A stretch of DNA of 30,406 nt from an uncultured Prevotella sp. (GTDB taxonomy: Bacteria; Bacteroidota; Bacteroidia; Bacteroidales; Bacteroidaceae), in the NCBI GenBank assembly GCA_900768785.1, contig CAAGEG010000009.1:1-30406 (forward strand), in the 5' to 3' direction. The notes under the pieces are model-generated. The model searched no databases. It was not told the DNA's origin and worked only from the letters and a program-made list of their open reading frames with translations. Each line of letters begins with the position of its first letter. Within the stretch, counting starts at the first letter, position 1. Shown here piece after piece: positions 6,858 to 14,094 of this stretch. Position numbers and translations under genes: made by a program.

Positions 6858-8342
6858 TTATTTGCTGAACTTACTATATATAACACTAAGTTTTAAAGGT
6901 TTGTCAACAGTTCCTTTTATTATCTTAGTACTTGTAAGACTCATGTCGTGCACTACTTTCACAATCTGTCCGGATGAGTTTGTCGTAACGCTTACCGGTA
7001 TTATAATGACTTTATTCCAGTTAGGATTTTTTGTCAGCCATTGAGGATCGGTAGCCTCACCTTGCTTTTTCGCATTGTAAAGATAGTTTATCATGCCCGA
7101 GAAGTTGTTAAACGTATAATCGTTTGATGTTGTTGCATAAGCTGCATAGAATGATTTCTTGTAATCAATAATGTCGCCATTCTCAAAGAATGTATATATG
7201 CTGTCTCTCGGTATCATCAATAGTGACGACGGACAACTAAATCCATAGTCATGATAATTGGTGTTATTAACTCTTTTAAGCGATAATTTTGCTGTATTTA
7301 TGGTATCATTCTCATGACCATACATTATATTGTCAATCGGGAGTTCAAGCTCTGTGAATATTCCCGCCGGCGTTTTAAGGTAAGTACAATTATTGTCGTT
7401 GGTCGCAAGATTATTCAAAGCCTCTTTATCGTTTGATATATTGGTGGTCTGAATAACCTCTTCTGTACCCGAGAACGAAGCTGTTCCAACATAAGTAGTG
7501 CCATTAGCATATTTGAAATATACATTCAACTGACTTACGTAGACATAAGCCACAGAGCCCAAACCCTCGTTTACTTCAAAATAGAAGCCGGGACAGACCT
7601 CGTTAACAAAATTGTAAGAGTTCTTAAAATATGATGGGTTCTCATAATACTTACGCATTATGTATGTACCATAATTATTATAAGTAACGTTATTCTTGTC
7701 AGTGTAAGGCTTGTTTAAATCAATTTTGATGTTAGGAGTATAGGTTGACCCATCCTCTCGTTCTTCACTACTTAGGCTAAGGTCGGTCAACGTATAAGTC
7801 TTATTCACTTTCAACCCATTGGAACGCAATAGTTGTTTGGGATTATAATTAGAATAATACTTCACCCCTTCTTTCATTGGAACAGCCATTTCTCTCGCTG
7901 TAAGGTTCATTGTAGCAAGAGAGTCACCGAAAAAATCGGTATAAAACAATCGTATGCTGCAAGAATCTGCTATAATCTTACTATCTTTAATACTTTCATC
8001 AAATTCTTCCAGTCTAAGAGTATCATTATCTTCAATATAAATAAGGCTGTCTTTCGTAGGGAAATTATAGTTTTCAAGAGTATTAAACTGCGCCATAAAA
8101 TCACAAGAGACATAGTTTCCCGTCTCCGGATCTTTCACTTTGCCAAGATAACCCGTAGTATTACGAGAATAAACAGAGTCAGCAACCAAAGAAGAAGATA
8201 TCACATCAAATGTGTCAGGTTGCACATCCAGTTTATCCAAATTGTCAGTAAGCGACTCGCCCAATACATCAGTAGTGTCATCGCAAGCAACTAATGATGC
8301 ACTAAACAACAAAGCGACAATCGCAAGATTTTTAAATTTCAT
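6858..8342 (-). CDS. DUF4270 family lipoprotein
   Basis: A 494-aa lipoprotein with signal MKFKNLAIVALLFSASLVAC (Cys20) followed by DDTTDVLGESL, as is typical for DUF4270. Other family features are DTFDVISSSLVADSVYSRNTTGYLGKVKDPETG near residues 42-75, which names a reporter-like strand pattern, and a C-terminal PLKLSVIYSKFSK ending. The protein is beta-rich and should be held in the outer membrane or on the surface. The gene follows the glycogen-synthase-like gene by 95 bp on the same strand, an arrangement next to panCD that I know from other Bacteroidales. No function is established for the family. Confidence 0.9.
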   Translation of the reverse strand: MKFKNLAIVALLFSASLVACDDTTDVLGESLTDNLDKLDVQPDTFDVISSSLVADSVYSRNTTGYLGKVKDPETGNYVSCDFMAQFNTLENYNFPTKDSLIYIEDNDTLRLEEFDESIKDSKIIADSCSIRLFYTDFFGDSLATMNLTAREMAVPMKEGVKYYSNYNPKQLLRSNGLKVNKTYTLTDLSLSSEEREDGSTYTPNIKIDLNKPYTDKNNVTYNNYGTYIMRKYYENPSYFKNSYNFVNEVCPGFYFEVNEGLGSVAYVYVSQLNVYFKYANGTTYVGTASFSGTEEVIQTTNISNDKEALNNLATNDNNCTYLKTPAGIFTELELPIDNIMYGHENDTINTAKLSLKRVNNTNYHDYGFSCPSSLLMIPRDSIYTFFENGDIIDYKKSFYAAYATTSNDYTFNNFSGMINYLYNAKKQGEATDPQWLTKNPNWNKVIIIPVSVTTNSSGQIVKVVHDMSLTSTKIIKGTVDKPLKLSVIYSKFSK

Positions 8343-8437
8343 CTAATTAATATTACAGTTTATAATTAAGAAATTAATGATTAACAGCCATTTGTTTAAT
8401 AATACAAACAGCAAGCTAACACATTGGCGCATAAAAA

Positions 8438-9250
8438 TCAGCCGCCATAAACTTTATTATAGAAGTCATCGAGAACCTGTCCCATATCTTCTTCTGCCGG
8501 AGAAGCAATCATTGGCATTCCTTTTTCTTCGGCATACTTAACGAAATCCGGATTAACATCATTGCCAACTTGTATTATGCCATCTGAGTAGTCAATAGCC
8601 AGTTTCTGCAACTCAGCAAATCCAAAGTCCTTACCATAAGCATCAAGTAACTCAGATTTAACATCTCTGAAGTTAATACTTGATTTAAAGCGTTCGCCAA
8701 GTCCATCATTAAGTTGTTCGGAAAAGAGAGATGTGACAATTTTTGTATTAGCAAACGATGGTTCATCTTGATATGCTTTCTTTATATACAAAGGAATAAC
8801 AGAGCACATCCAGCCTTGACAATGTATTATATCAGGCACCCATCTGAGTTTTTTCACGGTTTCCAAAACGCCACGAGCAAAGAAAATAGCTCTTTCTCCG
8901 TTATCGCTATATTCTTTTCCGTTCTCATCGCGAGCCATAAGGCGCTTTGTAAAGTAGTCTTCATTATCAATAAAATATACTTGTATCCTTGTTGCAGGAA
9001 TAGAAGCCACCTTTATTATCAACGGATGATCAGTTTCGTCAATTATAAGCATCATCCTTGAAAGACGTATAACTTCATGTAACTGTCCTCGTCTCTCGTT
9101 TATATTTCCCCATTTAGGCATAAACGTTCGTATTTCATAACCTTTTTCTTGAATTACTTGGGGTATGTTTCTACCGAGACTTGACATCTCGCTCTCAGGA
9201 ACATAGGGCATAATTTCCTGATTAATGAATAATATCTTCTTTGCCTCCAT
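8438..9250 (-). CDS. Glycogen/starch synthase-like protein, GT5 N-terminal domain only
   Basis: A 270-aa protein starting at ATG 9250 (MEAKKILFINQEIMPYVPES). The upstream start at 9283 lies inside a promoter motif and is rejected. The fold matches the N-terminal Rossmann half of glycosyltransferase family 5 synthases: YSDNGERAIFFARGVLETVK and VPDIIHCQGWMCSVIPLYIK correspond to well-known GT5 segments. It is much shorter than catalytic GlgA (about 480 aa): the C-terminal nucleotide-sugar domain is absent, and the KTGGL substrate loop is replaced by SEMSSLG. It is thus unlikely to be an active synthase. The same short form next to panC occurs in other Bacteroidales, so it is not a fresh truncation. 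Genome annotations often call it glycogen synthase. Confidence 0.85.
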   Translation of the reverse strand: MEAKKILFINQEIMPYVPESEMSSLGRNIPQVIQEKGYEIRTFMPKWGNINERRGQLHEVIRLSRMMLIIDETDHPLIIKVASIPATRIQVYFIDNEDYFTKRLMARDENGKEYSDNGERAIFFARGVLETVKKLRWVPDIIHCQGWMCSVIPLYIKKAYQDEPSFANTKIVTSLFSEQLNDGLGERFKSSINFRDVKSELLDAYGKDFGFAELQKLAIDYSDGIIQVGNDVNPDFVKYAEEKGMPMIASPAEEDMGQVLDDFYNKVYGG

Positions 9251-9272
9251 TAATGATGTATTTAACTTCATG

Positions 9273-9280
9273 CAAAGGTA
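9273..9280 (-). promoter_or_regulatory. -7 promoter element (TACCTTTG) of the GT5-like operon
   Basis: On the minus strand TACCTTTG matches TAnnTTTG exactly, 22 bp before the chosen start at 9250. Transcription would begin about 9266, which rules out the longer start. No clear -33 TTTG is seen. Confidence 0.6.
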
Positions 9281-9429
9281 CAAAAAATCTTTGTATTTTA
9301 TTTGTTTTTTATTTTTATTTAGAAAAACAGATGGCTTATTGGCACATTTTTTTAATTATTCTTTTTTATTTAAGAAATTTGTTGTTATTTTGCACGGCAA
9401 TTTAAAAAGGAGTCAAACCTATTGAGAAG

Positions 9430-10296
9430 ATGAAAGTATTTCATAAAATAGTAGAACTTCAGAACGTATTATTTTCTGACAAAAAAAGCGGAAAAACAGT
9501 TGGACTTGTCCCAACTATGGGAGCTTTACACGAAGGTCATGCATCTCTTGTAAAGAGAAGCGTTGCCGATAATGACGTTACAGTAGTGTCGGTATTTGTT
9601 AATCCAACTCAATTCAACGATCCTAAAGATCTCCAAACATATCCTCGCACACTCGATAAAGACTGTGAGCTGTTGGAAAGCGTGGGAGCCGATTATGTTT
9701 TTGCTCCTTCTGTTGAAGAGATGTACCCTACTCCCGACAACAGACATTTTGAGTTTCCACCGGTAAGTACCGTTATGGAAGGAGCTCACAGACCGGGACA
9801 CTTCAACGGAGTATGCCAAGTAGTGAGCCGACTATTCTATATTACACGTCCTCAACGTGCATATTTCGGAGAGAAAGACTGGCAACAGATAGCCGTTATC
9901 AAAGCAATGGTAAAAGCATTGTCTATAGATGTGGAAATAGTAGAGTGTCCTATCGTACGCGATACTGATGGTTTGGCACGTTCGTCACGCAACTCATTGT
10001 TGTCAGAATCAGAGCGCGCAATAGCTCCGCTAATATTTAAGGCATTAAAAGAGAGCATTGACTACAGCAAAACACATACTGTAAAGGAAACGCACGACAA
10101 GACGGTAGAAGAAATTAACAGCAACAAGGGTCTTGATGTTGAATATTTCGAGATTGTTGACGGCAATACATTGCAACCGGTAAGCAGTTGGGATGATTCA
10201 GACTATATTGTTGGATGCATCACTGTGTATTGTGGAGAGAAGCCTGTAAGATTAATTGATCATATAAAGTATAAGGATATGACAACCAAAGCATAA
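9430..10296 (+). CDS. panC: Pantothenate synthetase
   Basis: PanC joins pantoate and beta-alanine with ATP to make pantothenate, the coenzyme A precursor, in the cytosol. The 288-aa length is normal. Diagnostic motifs are VPTMGALHEGH (residues 27-37, with the HxGH nucleotidyl-transfer signature at 34-37), NPTQFNDPKDLQTYPR, GHFNGVCQVVSRLF, YFGEKDWQQ and VRDTDGLARSSRN. panD follows 42 bp downstream, so both halves of the last steps of vitamin B5 synthesis are made together. The gene is divergent from the GT5-like operon. An AAGGAG sequence at 9406-9411 is too far from the ATG (18 nt) to be a normal SD. Confidence 0.97.
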   Translation: MKVFHKIVELQNVLFSDKKSGKTVGLVPTMGALHEGHASLVKRSVADNDVTVVSVFVNPTQFNDPKDLQTYPRTLDKDCELLESVGADYVFAPSVEEMYPTPDNRHFEFPPVSTVMEGAHRPGHFNGVCQVVSRLFYITRPQRAYFGEKDWQQIAVIKAMVKALSIDVEIVECPIVRDTDGLARSSRNSLLSESERAIAPLIFKALKESIDYSKTHTVKETHDKTVEEINSNKGLDVEYFEIVDGNTLQPVSSWDDSDYIVGCITVYCGEKPVRLIDHIKYKDMTTKA

Positions 10297-10338
10297 TCCT
10301 TAAAAGTCTCAACAAACAATTTATCACATTTTAGTATC

Positions 10339-10686
10339 ATGATGATAGAAGTTCTTAAAAGCAAATTGCATTGCGTACAAGTTACAGAAGCCAACCTAAA
10401 CTATATGGGAAGCATCACCATTGATGAAGATTTAATGGATGCTGCAAACCTTATAGCAGGAGAAAAAGTGCAGATTGTAAACAACAACAATGGAGAACGC
10501 TTTGAGACATATATTATAAAAGGAGAGCGTGGTAGCGGTTGTATATGTCTTAATGGTGCTGCTGCGAGAAAGTGTCAAGTAGGAGACACTGTGATAATCA
10601 TAGCTTATGCTCTCATGGACTTTGAAGAAGCCAAGCACTTTAAGCCTACTGTTGTATTCCCTGAAAACAACAAAGTGGTTGAATAA
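10339..10686 (+). CDS. panD: Aspartate 1-decarboxylase proenzyme
   Basis: PanD decarboxylates L-aspartate to beta-alanine, the substrate of the neighbouring PanC. It is a pyruvoyl enzyme that self-cleaves: the processing site Gly24-Ser25 is visible in NYMGSITID, in the usual position. Catalytic features KSKLHCVQVTEANLNY at the N-terminus and GERGSGCICLNGAAARKCQVGD in the core match the family, and 115 aa is close to the usual length. Two consecutive ATG codons (10339, 10342) could both serve as start. Confidence 0.96.
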   Translation: MMIEVLKSKLHCVQVTEANLNYMGSITIDEDLMDAANLIAGEKVQIVNNNNGERFETYIIKGERGSGCICLNGAAARKCQVGDTVIIIAYALMDFEEAKHFKPTVVFPENNKVVE

Positions 10687-10778
10687 CGTTAAGACATAGT
10701 TGTGATATTGTTTTTTATATTCTAAACTTTATCAATATAGGTTGCGATAATTTAGAGTTAACAATTTTAATATAAATG

Positions 10779-10813
10779 AAAAGAAGCCGTGATTTTGCAT
10801 CACGGCTTCTTTT
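10779..10813. terminator. Bidirectional terminator between panD and the biotin-carrier operon
   Basis: A 15-bp perfect stem, AAAAGAAGCCGTGAT (10779-10793) with ATCACGGCTTCTTTT (10799-10813), has a 5-nt loop and continues into T residues on the plus strand and TTTT on the minus strand. It serves convergent transcription from panCD and from the carboxyltransferase operon. Confidence 0.95.
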
Positions 10814-10838
10814 TTTATGCGTTTACTTTATCTTATCA

Positions 10839-11270
10839 TCATTCTATGACAACGAGAGGAGTATCTTCCATTACGCTTTCTCCCGGTTGTACCAATACGG
10901 CAGTAACTGTTCCGGCCTTCTCAGTATCAAGGTTGTTAGCCATTTTCATAGCTTCGAGTACTACTACAGTATCGCCTATCTTTACTTTATCGCCTACTGC
11001 CACCTTTACTTCTACTATTACTCCGGGCAGAGGAGCCTTAACGGCGTTGTTCGCATTAGCTTTTGGAGAAGCAGAAGCAGATGATGTAGCGTGAGCCGGC
11101 TGTGGAGTTACAGGTTTTACTACTACCTTTTTCTTCTCCGGTTCCGGTTCTTTCTCCATCTCAACTTTATACTCTTCACCATTTACGAGCACTTTAGCAA
11201 TATTGTCTTCTATCCCTTCAATAGAGATTTCATACTTATTGCCGTTTATTGTATATTTATATTCTTTCAT
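10839..11270 (-). CDS. Biotin carboxyl carrier subunit of (methylmalonyl-CoA) decarboxylase/carboxylase
   Basis: A 143-aa biotin carrier protein. The C-terminal biotinyl domain (about residues 78-143) has the biotinylation motif EAMKM with Lys109 as the acceptor and APLPGVIVEVKVAVGD at its start. A Pro/Lys/Ala-rich flexible linker covers about residues 40-75, and the N-terminal 40 residues are a small beta domain (MKEYKYTINGNKYEISIEGI). This layout is that of the gamma/C chain of sodium-pumping methylmalonyl-CoA decarboxylase and relatives. It shuttles the carboxyl group from the carboxyltransferase encoded upstream. It is the last gene of a four-gene operon and is followed by a terminator. 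It could instead serve a propionyl-CoA carboxylase. Confidence 0.92.
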   Translation of the reverse strand: MKEYKYTINGNKYEISIEGIEDNIAKVLVNGEEYKVEMEKEPEPEKKKVVVKPVTPQPAHATSSASASPKANANNAVKAPLPGVIVEVKVAVGDKVKIGDTVVVLEAMKMANNLDTEKAGTVTAVLVQPGESVMEDTPLVVIE

Positions 11271-11283
11271 ATTAAATAATCAT

Positions 11284-11436
11284 TTAGGGTTGTTGTGTCA
11301 TATTAAGCAAGTGCATATCCCATTCAGATGTTTTGTTCTTAATGGTTATAACACCCGATTCCTTATCATGAACATTGTTTCCCTTGTATTCGTGCAATGC
11401 CAAAGCTATTGCAGCATATATTTCGTTATTATTCAT
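11284..11436 (-). CDS. Small OadG-tail-like subunit of the carboxyltransferase complex
   Basis: A 50-aa protein from ATG 11436 (MNNNEIYAAIALALHEYKGN). A longer start at 11484 would overlap the carboxyltransferase gene and adds an unlikely N-terminus. It resembles the soluble tail of OadG-type (delta/gamma) subunits, with the pattern AIALALHEY, HDKESGVITI and a Trp followed by hydrophobic residues and a TQQP end. Unlike OadG it has no N-terminal membrane helix. It lies between carboxyltransferase (28 bp) and biotin carrier (13 bp), where the delta subunit is expected. I infer a scaffold role joining the two. The identification rests on short pattern similarity. Confidence 0.65.
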   Translation of the reverse strand: MNNNEIYAAIALALHEYKGNNVHDKESGVITIKNKTSEWDMHLLNMTQQP

Positions 11437-11464
11437 TATAATATTATTTTGCTGAAACTTGAGG

Positions 11465-13018
11465 TTACATTGGGATGTTACCATGCTTCTTTGCAGGGAG
11501 TCCCTCTCGCTTAGTTGCCAATTGAGCCAACGCTCTGCATATGCGGAAACGTGTATTTCGCGGTTCTATAACATCGTCAATATATCCATACTTGGCTGCT
11601 TGATATGGATTGGCGAACATTTCTGTGTATTCCTCTTCTTTTTCTGCAAGGAATGCTTTTGGGTCTTCATGCTCTTTAGCCTCACGAGCGCACAACACAG
11701 CAACAGCTCCGCTTGCTCCCATTACAGCTATCTCTGCTGATGGCCATGCGTAGTTGATATCTGTGCGGAGTTGTTTGCAGCCCATTACGATATGGCTTCC
11801 ACCATAACTCTTGCGCAAAGTTACTGTTATCTTTGGCACAGTAGCTTCTCCATAAGCATAAAGGAGTTTTGCTCCGTGTAGGATAACTGCATTATACTCT
11901 TGTCCTGTACCCGGTAAGAAGCCCGGAACATCAACAAGGCTTACGATAGGAATATTGAATGCGTCGCAGAAACGTACGAAACGCGCACCCTTACGACTTG
12001 CGTTTACATCAAGAACGCCTGCATAACAAGAAGGTTGGTTAGCTACTATACCAACGCTTTGACCATTGAAACGAGCAAAGCCGACGATGATATTTCTTGC
12101 AAATCTTGGCTGTACTTCAAAGAATTCGTTGTTGTCTGTGATAGCAGCGATGACCTTATACATGTCGTAAGCCTTATTCGGGTCTTCGGGAATTATCTCG
12201 TTGAGAGAGTCTTCCATTCTGTTTATTGGGTCGTCACACTCTTTTCGAGGAGCCTCTTCCATGTTGTTTGAAGGTATATAGCTCATAAGTGTCTTTATCA
12301 TCTCCATTGCTTCTTCTTCAGTAGCAGCGGTAAAATGAGTGACACCACTCTTTGTAGAGTGTACACTTGCGCCTCCGAGATTCTCTTGATCAATATCTTC
12401 GCCTGTGACAGTCTTTACTACTTTAGGTCCTGTAAGGAACATATAAGATGTATTCTCCATCATTAAGGTGAAGTCAGTCAATGCCGGAGAATAAACAGCA
12501 CCACCTGCGCAAGGTCCGAAGATACCACTTATCTGTGGTATAACGCCTGATGCAAGGATGTTACGTTCGAATATTTCAGCGAAACCTGCAAGAGCGTTGA
12601 TACCTTCTTGAATACGTGCGCCACCTGAGTCGTTAATTCCGATTACCGGTGCACCCATTTTCATTGCCATATCCATCACTTTGCATATCTTCTGTGCCAT
12701 AGTTTCAGATAGCGAACCTCCATTTACGGTAAAGTCTTGTGCAAAGATATATACGAGACGTCCGTCAATTGTACCACTTCCTGCAACTACTCCATCACCG
12801 AGATATTGTTTTTTCTCCATGCCGAAGTTGGTACAACGATGCAGTTTAAACATATCTACCTCTTCAAAACTGCCTTCATCGAGAAGCATATCTATGCGCT
12901 CGCGTGCTGTATATTTACCACGTGCGTGCTGCTTTTCAATGGCTTTTTCACCGCCACCGAGGCGAGCTGTTTCGCGTTTGGCTATAAGTTCTTTGATTTT
13001 TTCTACTTGTTTGCTCAT
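11465..13018 (-). CDS. Acyl-CoA carboxyltransferase (methylmalonyl-CoA decarboxylase alpha / propionyl-CoA carboxylase beta)
   Basis: A 517-aa carboxyltransferase of the PccB/MmdA family, starting at ATG 13018 (MSKQVEKIKELIAKRETARL); the in-frame start at 13045 adds residues not seen in relatives. Typical segments are GKYTARERIDMLLDEGSFEE, the oxyanion-hole regions GGARIQEGINALAGFAEIF and GPCAGGAVYSPALTDF, GGASVHSTKSGVTHF and the C-terminal domain with VPGFLPGTGQEYNAVI and GGSHIVMGCKQLRTD, ending AKKHGNIPM. It moves a carboxyl group between methylmalonyl-CoA and biotin on the carrier encoded downstream. With the epimerase upstream this makes a succinate-to-propionate or reverse step. Sequence alone does not decide decarboxylase versus carboxylase. 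Confidence 0.94.
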   Translation of the reverse strand: MSKQVEKIKELIAKRETARLGGGEKAIEKQHARGKYTARERIDMLLDEGSFEEVDMFKLHRCTNFGMEKKQYLGDGVVAGSGTIDGRLVYIFAQDFTVNGGSLSETMAQKICKVMDMAMKMGAPVIGINDSGGARIQEGINALAGFAEIFERNILASGVIPQISGIFGPCAGGAVYSPALTDFTLMMENTSYMFLTGPKVVKTVTGEDIDQENLGGASVHSTKSGVTHFTAATEEEAMEMIKTLMSYIPSNNMEEAPRKECDDPINRMEDSLNEIIPEDPNKAYDMYKVIAAITDNNEFFEVQPRFARNIIVGFARFNGQSVGIVANQPSCYAGVLDVNASRKGARFVRFCDAFNIPIVSLVDVPGFLPGTGQEYNAVILHGAKLLYAYGEATVPKITVTLRKSYGGSHIVMGCKQLRTDINYAWPSAEIAVMGASGAVAVLCAREAKEHEDPKAFLAEKEEEYTEMFANPYQAAKYGYIDDVIEPRNTRFRICRALAQLATKREGLPAKKHGNIPM

Positions 13019-13114
13019 GATTATGATTAATTGTATTGTTTGCAAATAAACATTTAAGAGGATTGATACATAGGATATTGTTCTCTCATGTATAATCCTC
13101 TTATATCGTTAAGA

Positions 13115-13519
13115 TTATTTTTCACAAAGTTCTGTAAGTATTCCGCATGTTGATTTCGGGTGAAGGAAAGCGATATTCAAGCTTTCTGCACCTTTGCGAG
13201 GTGCTTTATCTATGAGTCTTACACCCTTGCTGTCGCACTCGGCAAGTGCATTTGCAACACCATCTTCAACGGCAAAAGCCACATGATGAACGCCATGATT
13301 ACCTTTATCAAGCCACTTTTGGATTGTGCTTTCAGGAGATGTTGGCTCAAGAAGCTCAAGTTTTACTTCGCCACACTTCAAGAATGCAGTCTTTACTTTC
13401 TGGTCTTCAACTACTTCTACAGCGTAGCATTTAAGTCCCAATACGTTTTCAAAATAAGGCAATGCCTCTTCTATGCTTTGAACTGCAATGCCTAAATGTT
13501 CAATACGTGAAATTTTCAT
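13115..13519 (-). CDS. mce: Methylmalonyl-CoA epimerase
   Basis: This VOC-fold enzyme interconverts (R)- and (S)-methylmalonyl-CoA, linking methylmalonyl-CoA mutase with the carboxyltransferase. It is 134 aa, the usual size. Metal ligands are placed as expected: His8 (RIEHLGIAV), an acidic residue in VKLELLEPTSPES, His79 in HHVAFAVED, and Glu130 near the C-terminus (GILTELCEK). It is the first gene of the operon, 96 bp before the carboxyltransferase, with a promoter about 115 bp upstream. Confidence 0.95.
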   Translation of the reverse strand: MKISRIEHLGIAVQSIEEALPYFENVLGLKCYAVEVVEDQKVKTAFLKCGEVKLELLEPTSPESTIQKWLDKGNHGVHHVAFAVEDGVANALAECDSKGVRLIDKAPRKGAESLNIAFLHPKSTCGILTELCEK

Positions 13520-13633
13520 ATTTTAAATATTTAAGGCGTGCTGTTTTATATAGTCACGTCTGTGTTTAACTTATCTTTTTTGCGATTATGTTACTGCTAA
13601 ATAGCAACGTAAAAGCTCGTTGTGAATAGCGTG

Positions 13634-13664
13634 CAAATATACAAAGATTATTCCAATGAGGCAA
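13634..13664 (-). promoter_or_regulatory. Promoter of the mce-carboxyltransferase operon
   Basis: On the minus strand a TTG (13662-13664) and TATATTTG (13634-13641, exact TAnnTTTG) are 20 bp apart, the normal -33/-7 spacing of Bacteroidota promoters. Transcription would start near 13627, giving a leader of roughly 105 nt before mce. I see no known riboswitch in the leader. Confidence 0.7.
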
Positions 13665-13790
13665 TTTTTTACAATAAAAATACATTTTTATCCATAGACA
13701 CCAACGTATGTGTAAAGTGGATTTTGCAATATACATGTTATCAAACAAAATCCATGTAAAACCTATCTTCATAGTTGAAAATCATAAACA

Positions 13791-13866
13791 CCATACTTAC
13801 GACCCGTAAATACCATACTTACGACCCGTAAATACCATACTTATGACCCGTAAATACCATACTTAG
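13791..13866 (+). repeat. 22-bp tandem repeat array (CCATACTTACGACCCGTAAATA)
   Basis: Three contiguous 22-bp units (13791-13812, 13813-13834, 13835-13856; the third has one C-to-T change) and a partial fourth unit (13857-13866). There are no unique spacers, so this is not CRISPR. It lies in a gene-free spacer between the mce promoter and the terminator of the beta-helix gene. Confidence 0.9.
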
Positions 13867-13884
13867 CACAAGCAAACATATAGT

Positions 13885-13928
13885 TTACGATTTGCAACCT
13901 TTATGGTTATGATTTGTCAACTGCATGG
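13885..13928 (-). repeat. Two diverged 22-bp units in opposite orientation
   Basis: TTACGATTTGCAACCTTTATGG, 22 bases long, spans 13885-13906 and is followed directly by a second 22-bp unit at 13907-13928; the two match at 16 of 22 positions by my count. Both begin TTAYGA and end ATGG, resembling the reverse complement of the neighbouring array with a small indel. They may be degenerate inverted copies. Confidence 0.5.
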
Positions 13929-14035
13929 TTGCATAAAAAAGCATATAGATTTGATGTATTAAATTGCTAAGACTGCAAATAAAAACACCATAAAATCAAA
14001 AAGAGAACAAGAAGTATGATGTATATTTAGCAAGA
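13929..14035. other. Spacer, nothing recognised
   Basis: AT-rich DNA between the repeat arrays and the terminator of the beta-helix gene. The 13520-13790 part of the same spacer holds only the mce leader and promoter. Confidence 0.5.
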
Positions 14036-14075
14036 AAAAGGGACCGCTACCCTATTGAGTGGTAGCAGCCCCTTT
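14036..14075 (-). terminator. Terminator of the large beta-helix protein gene
   Basis: GCTACC (14046-14051) pairs with GGTAGC (14061-14066), and outside a small internal loop AAAGGG (14037-14042) pairs with CCCTTT (14070-14075). On the minus strand the stem runs into CCCTTTTTCTT. It lies about 20 bp past the stop codon. Confidence 0.85.
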
Positions 14076-14094
14076 AGCAAAGGACTATTTAAAA

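Noticed and set aside
9251..9283. Longer N-terminus of the GT5-like protein
   Set aside because: The extra codons overlap the TACCTTTG promoter motif at 9273-9280, so they would not be transcribed.
13520..13627. Riboswitch (for example cobalamin) in the roughly 105-nt mce leader
   Set aside because: Methylmalonyl-CoA metabolism made this worth checking, but no B12-box-like conserved sequence or multi-helix layout is seen and the leader is too short for the usual cobalamin riboswitch.
13791..13866. CRISPR array
   Set aside because: The 22-bp units are contiguous, with no unique spacers; a simple tandem repeat.
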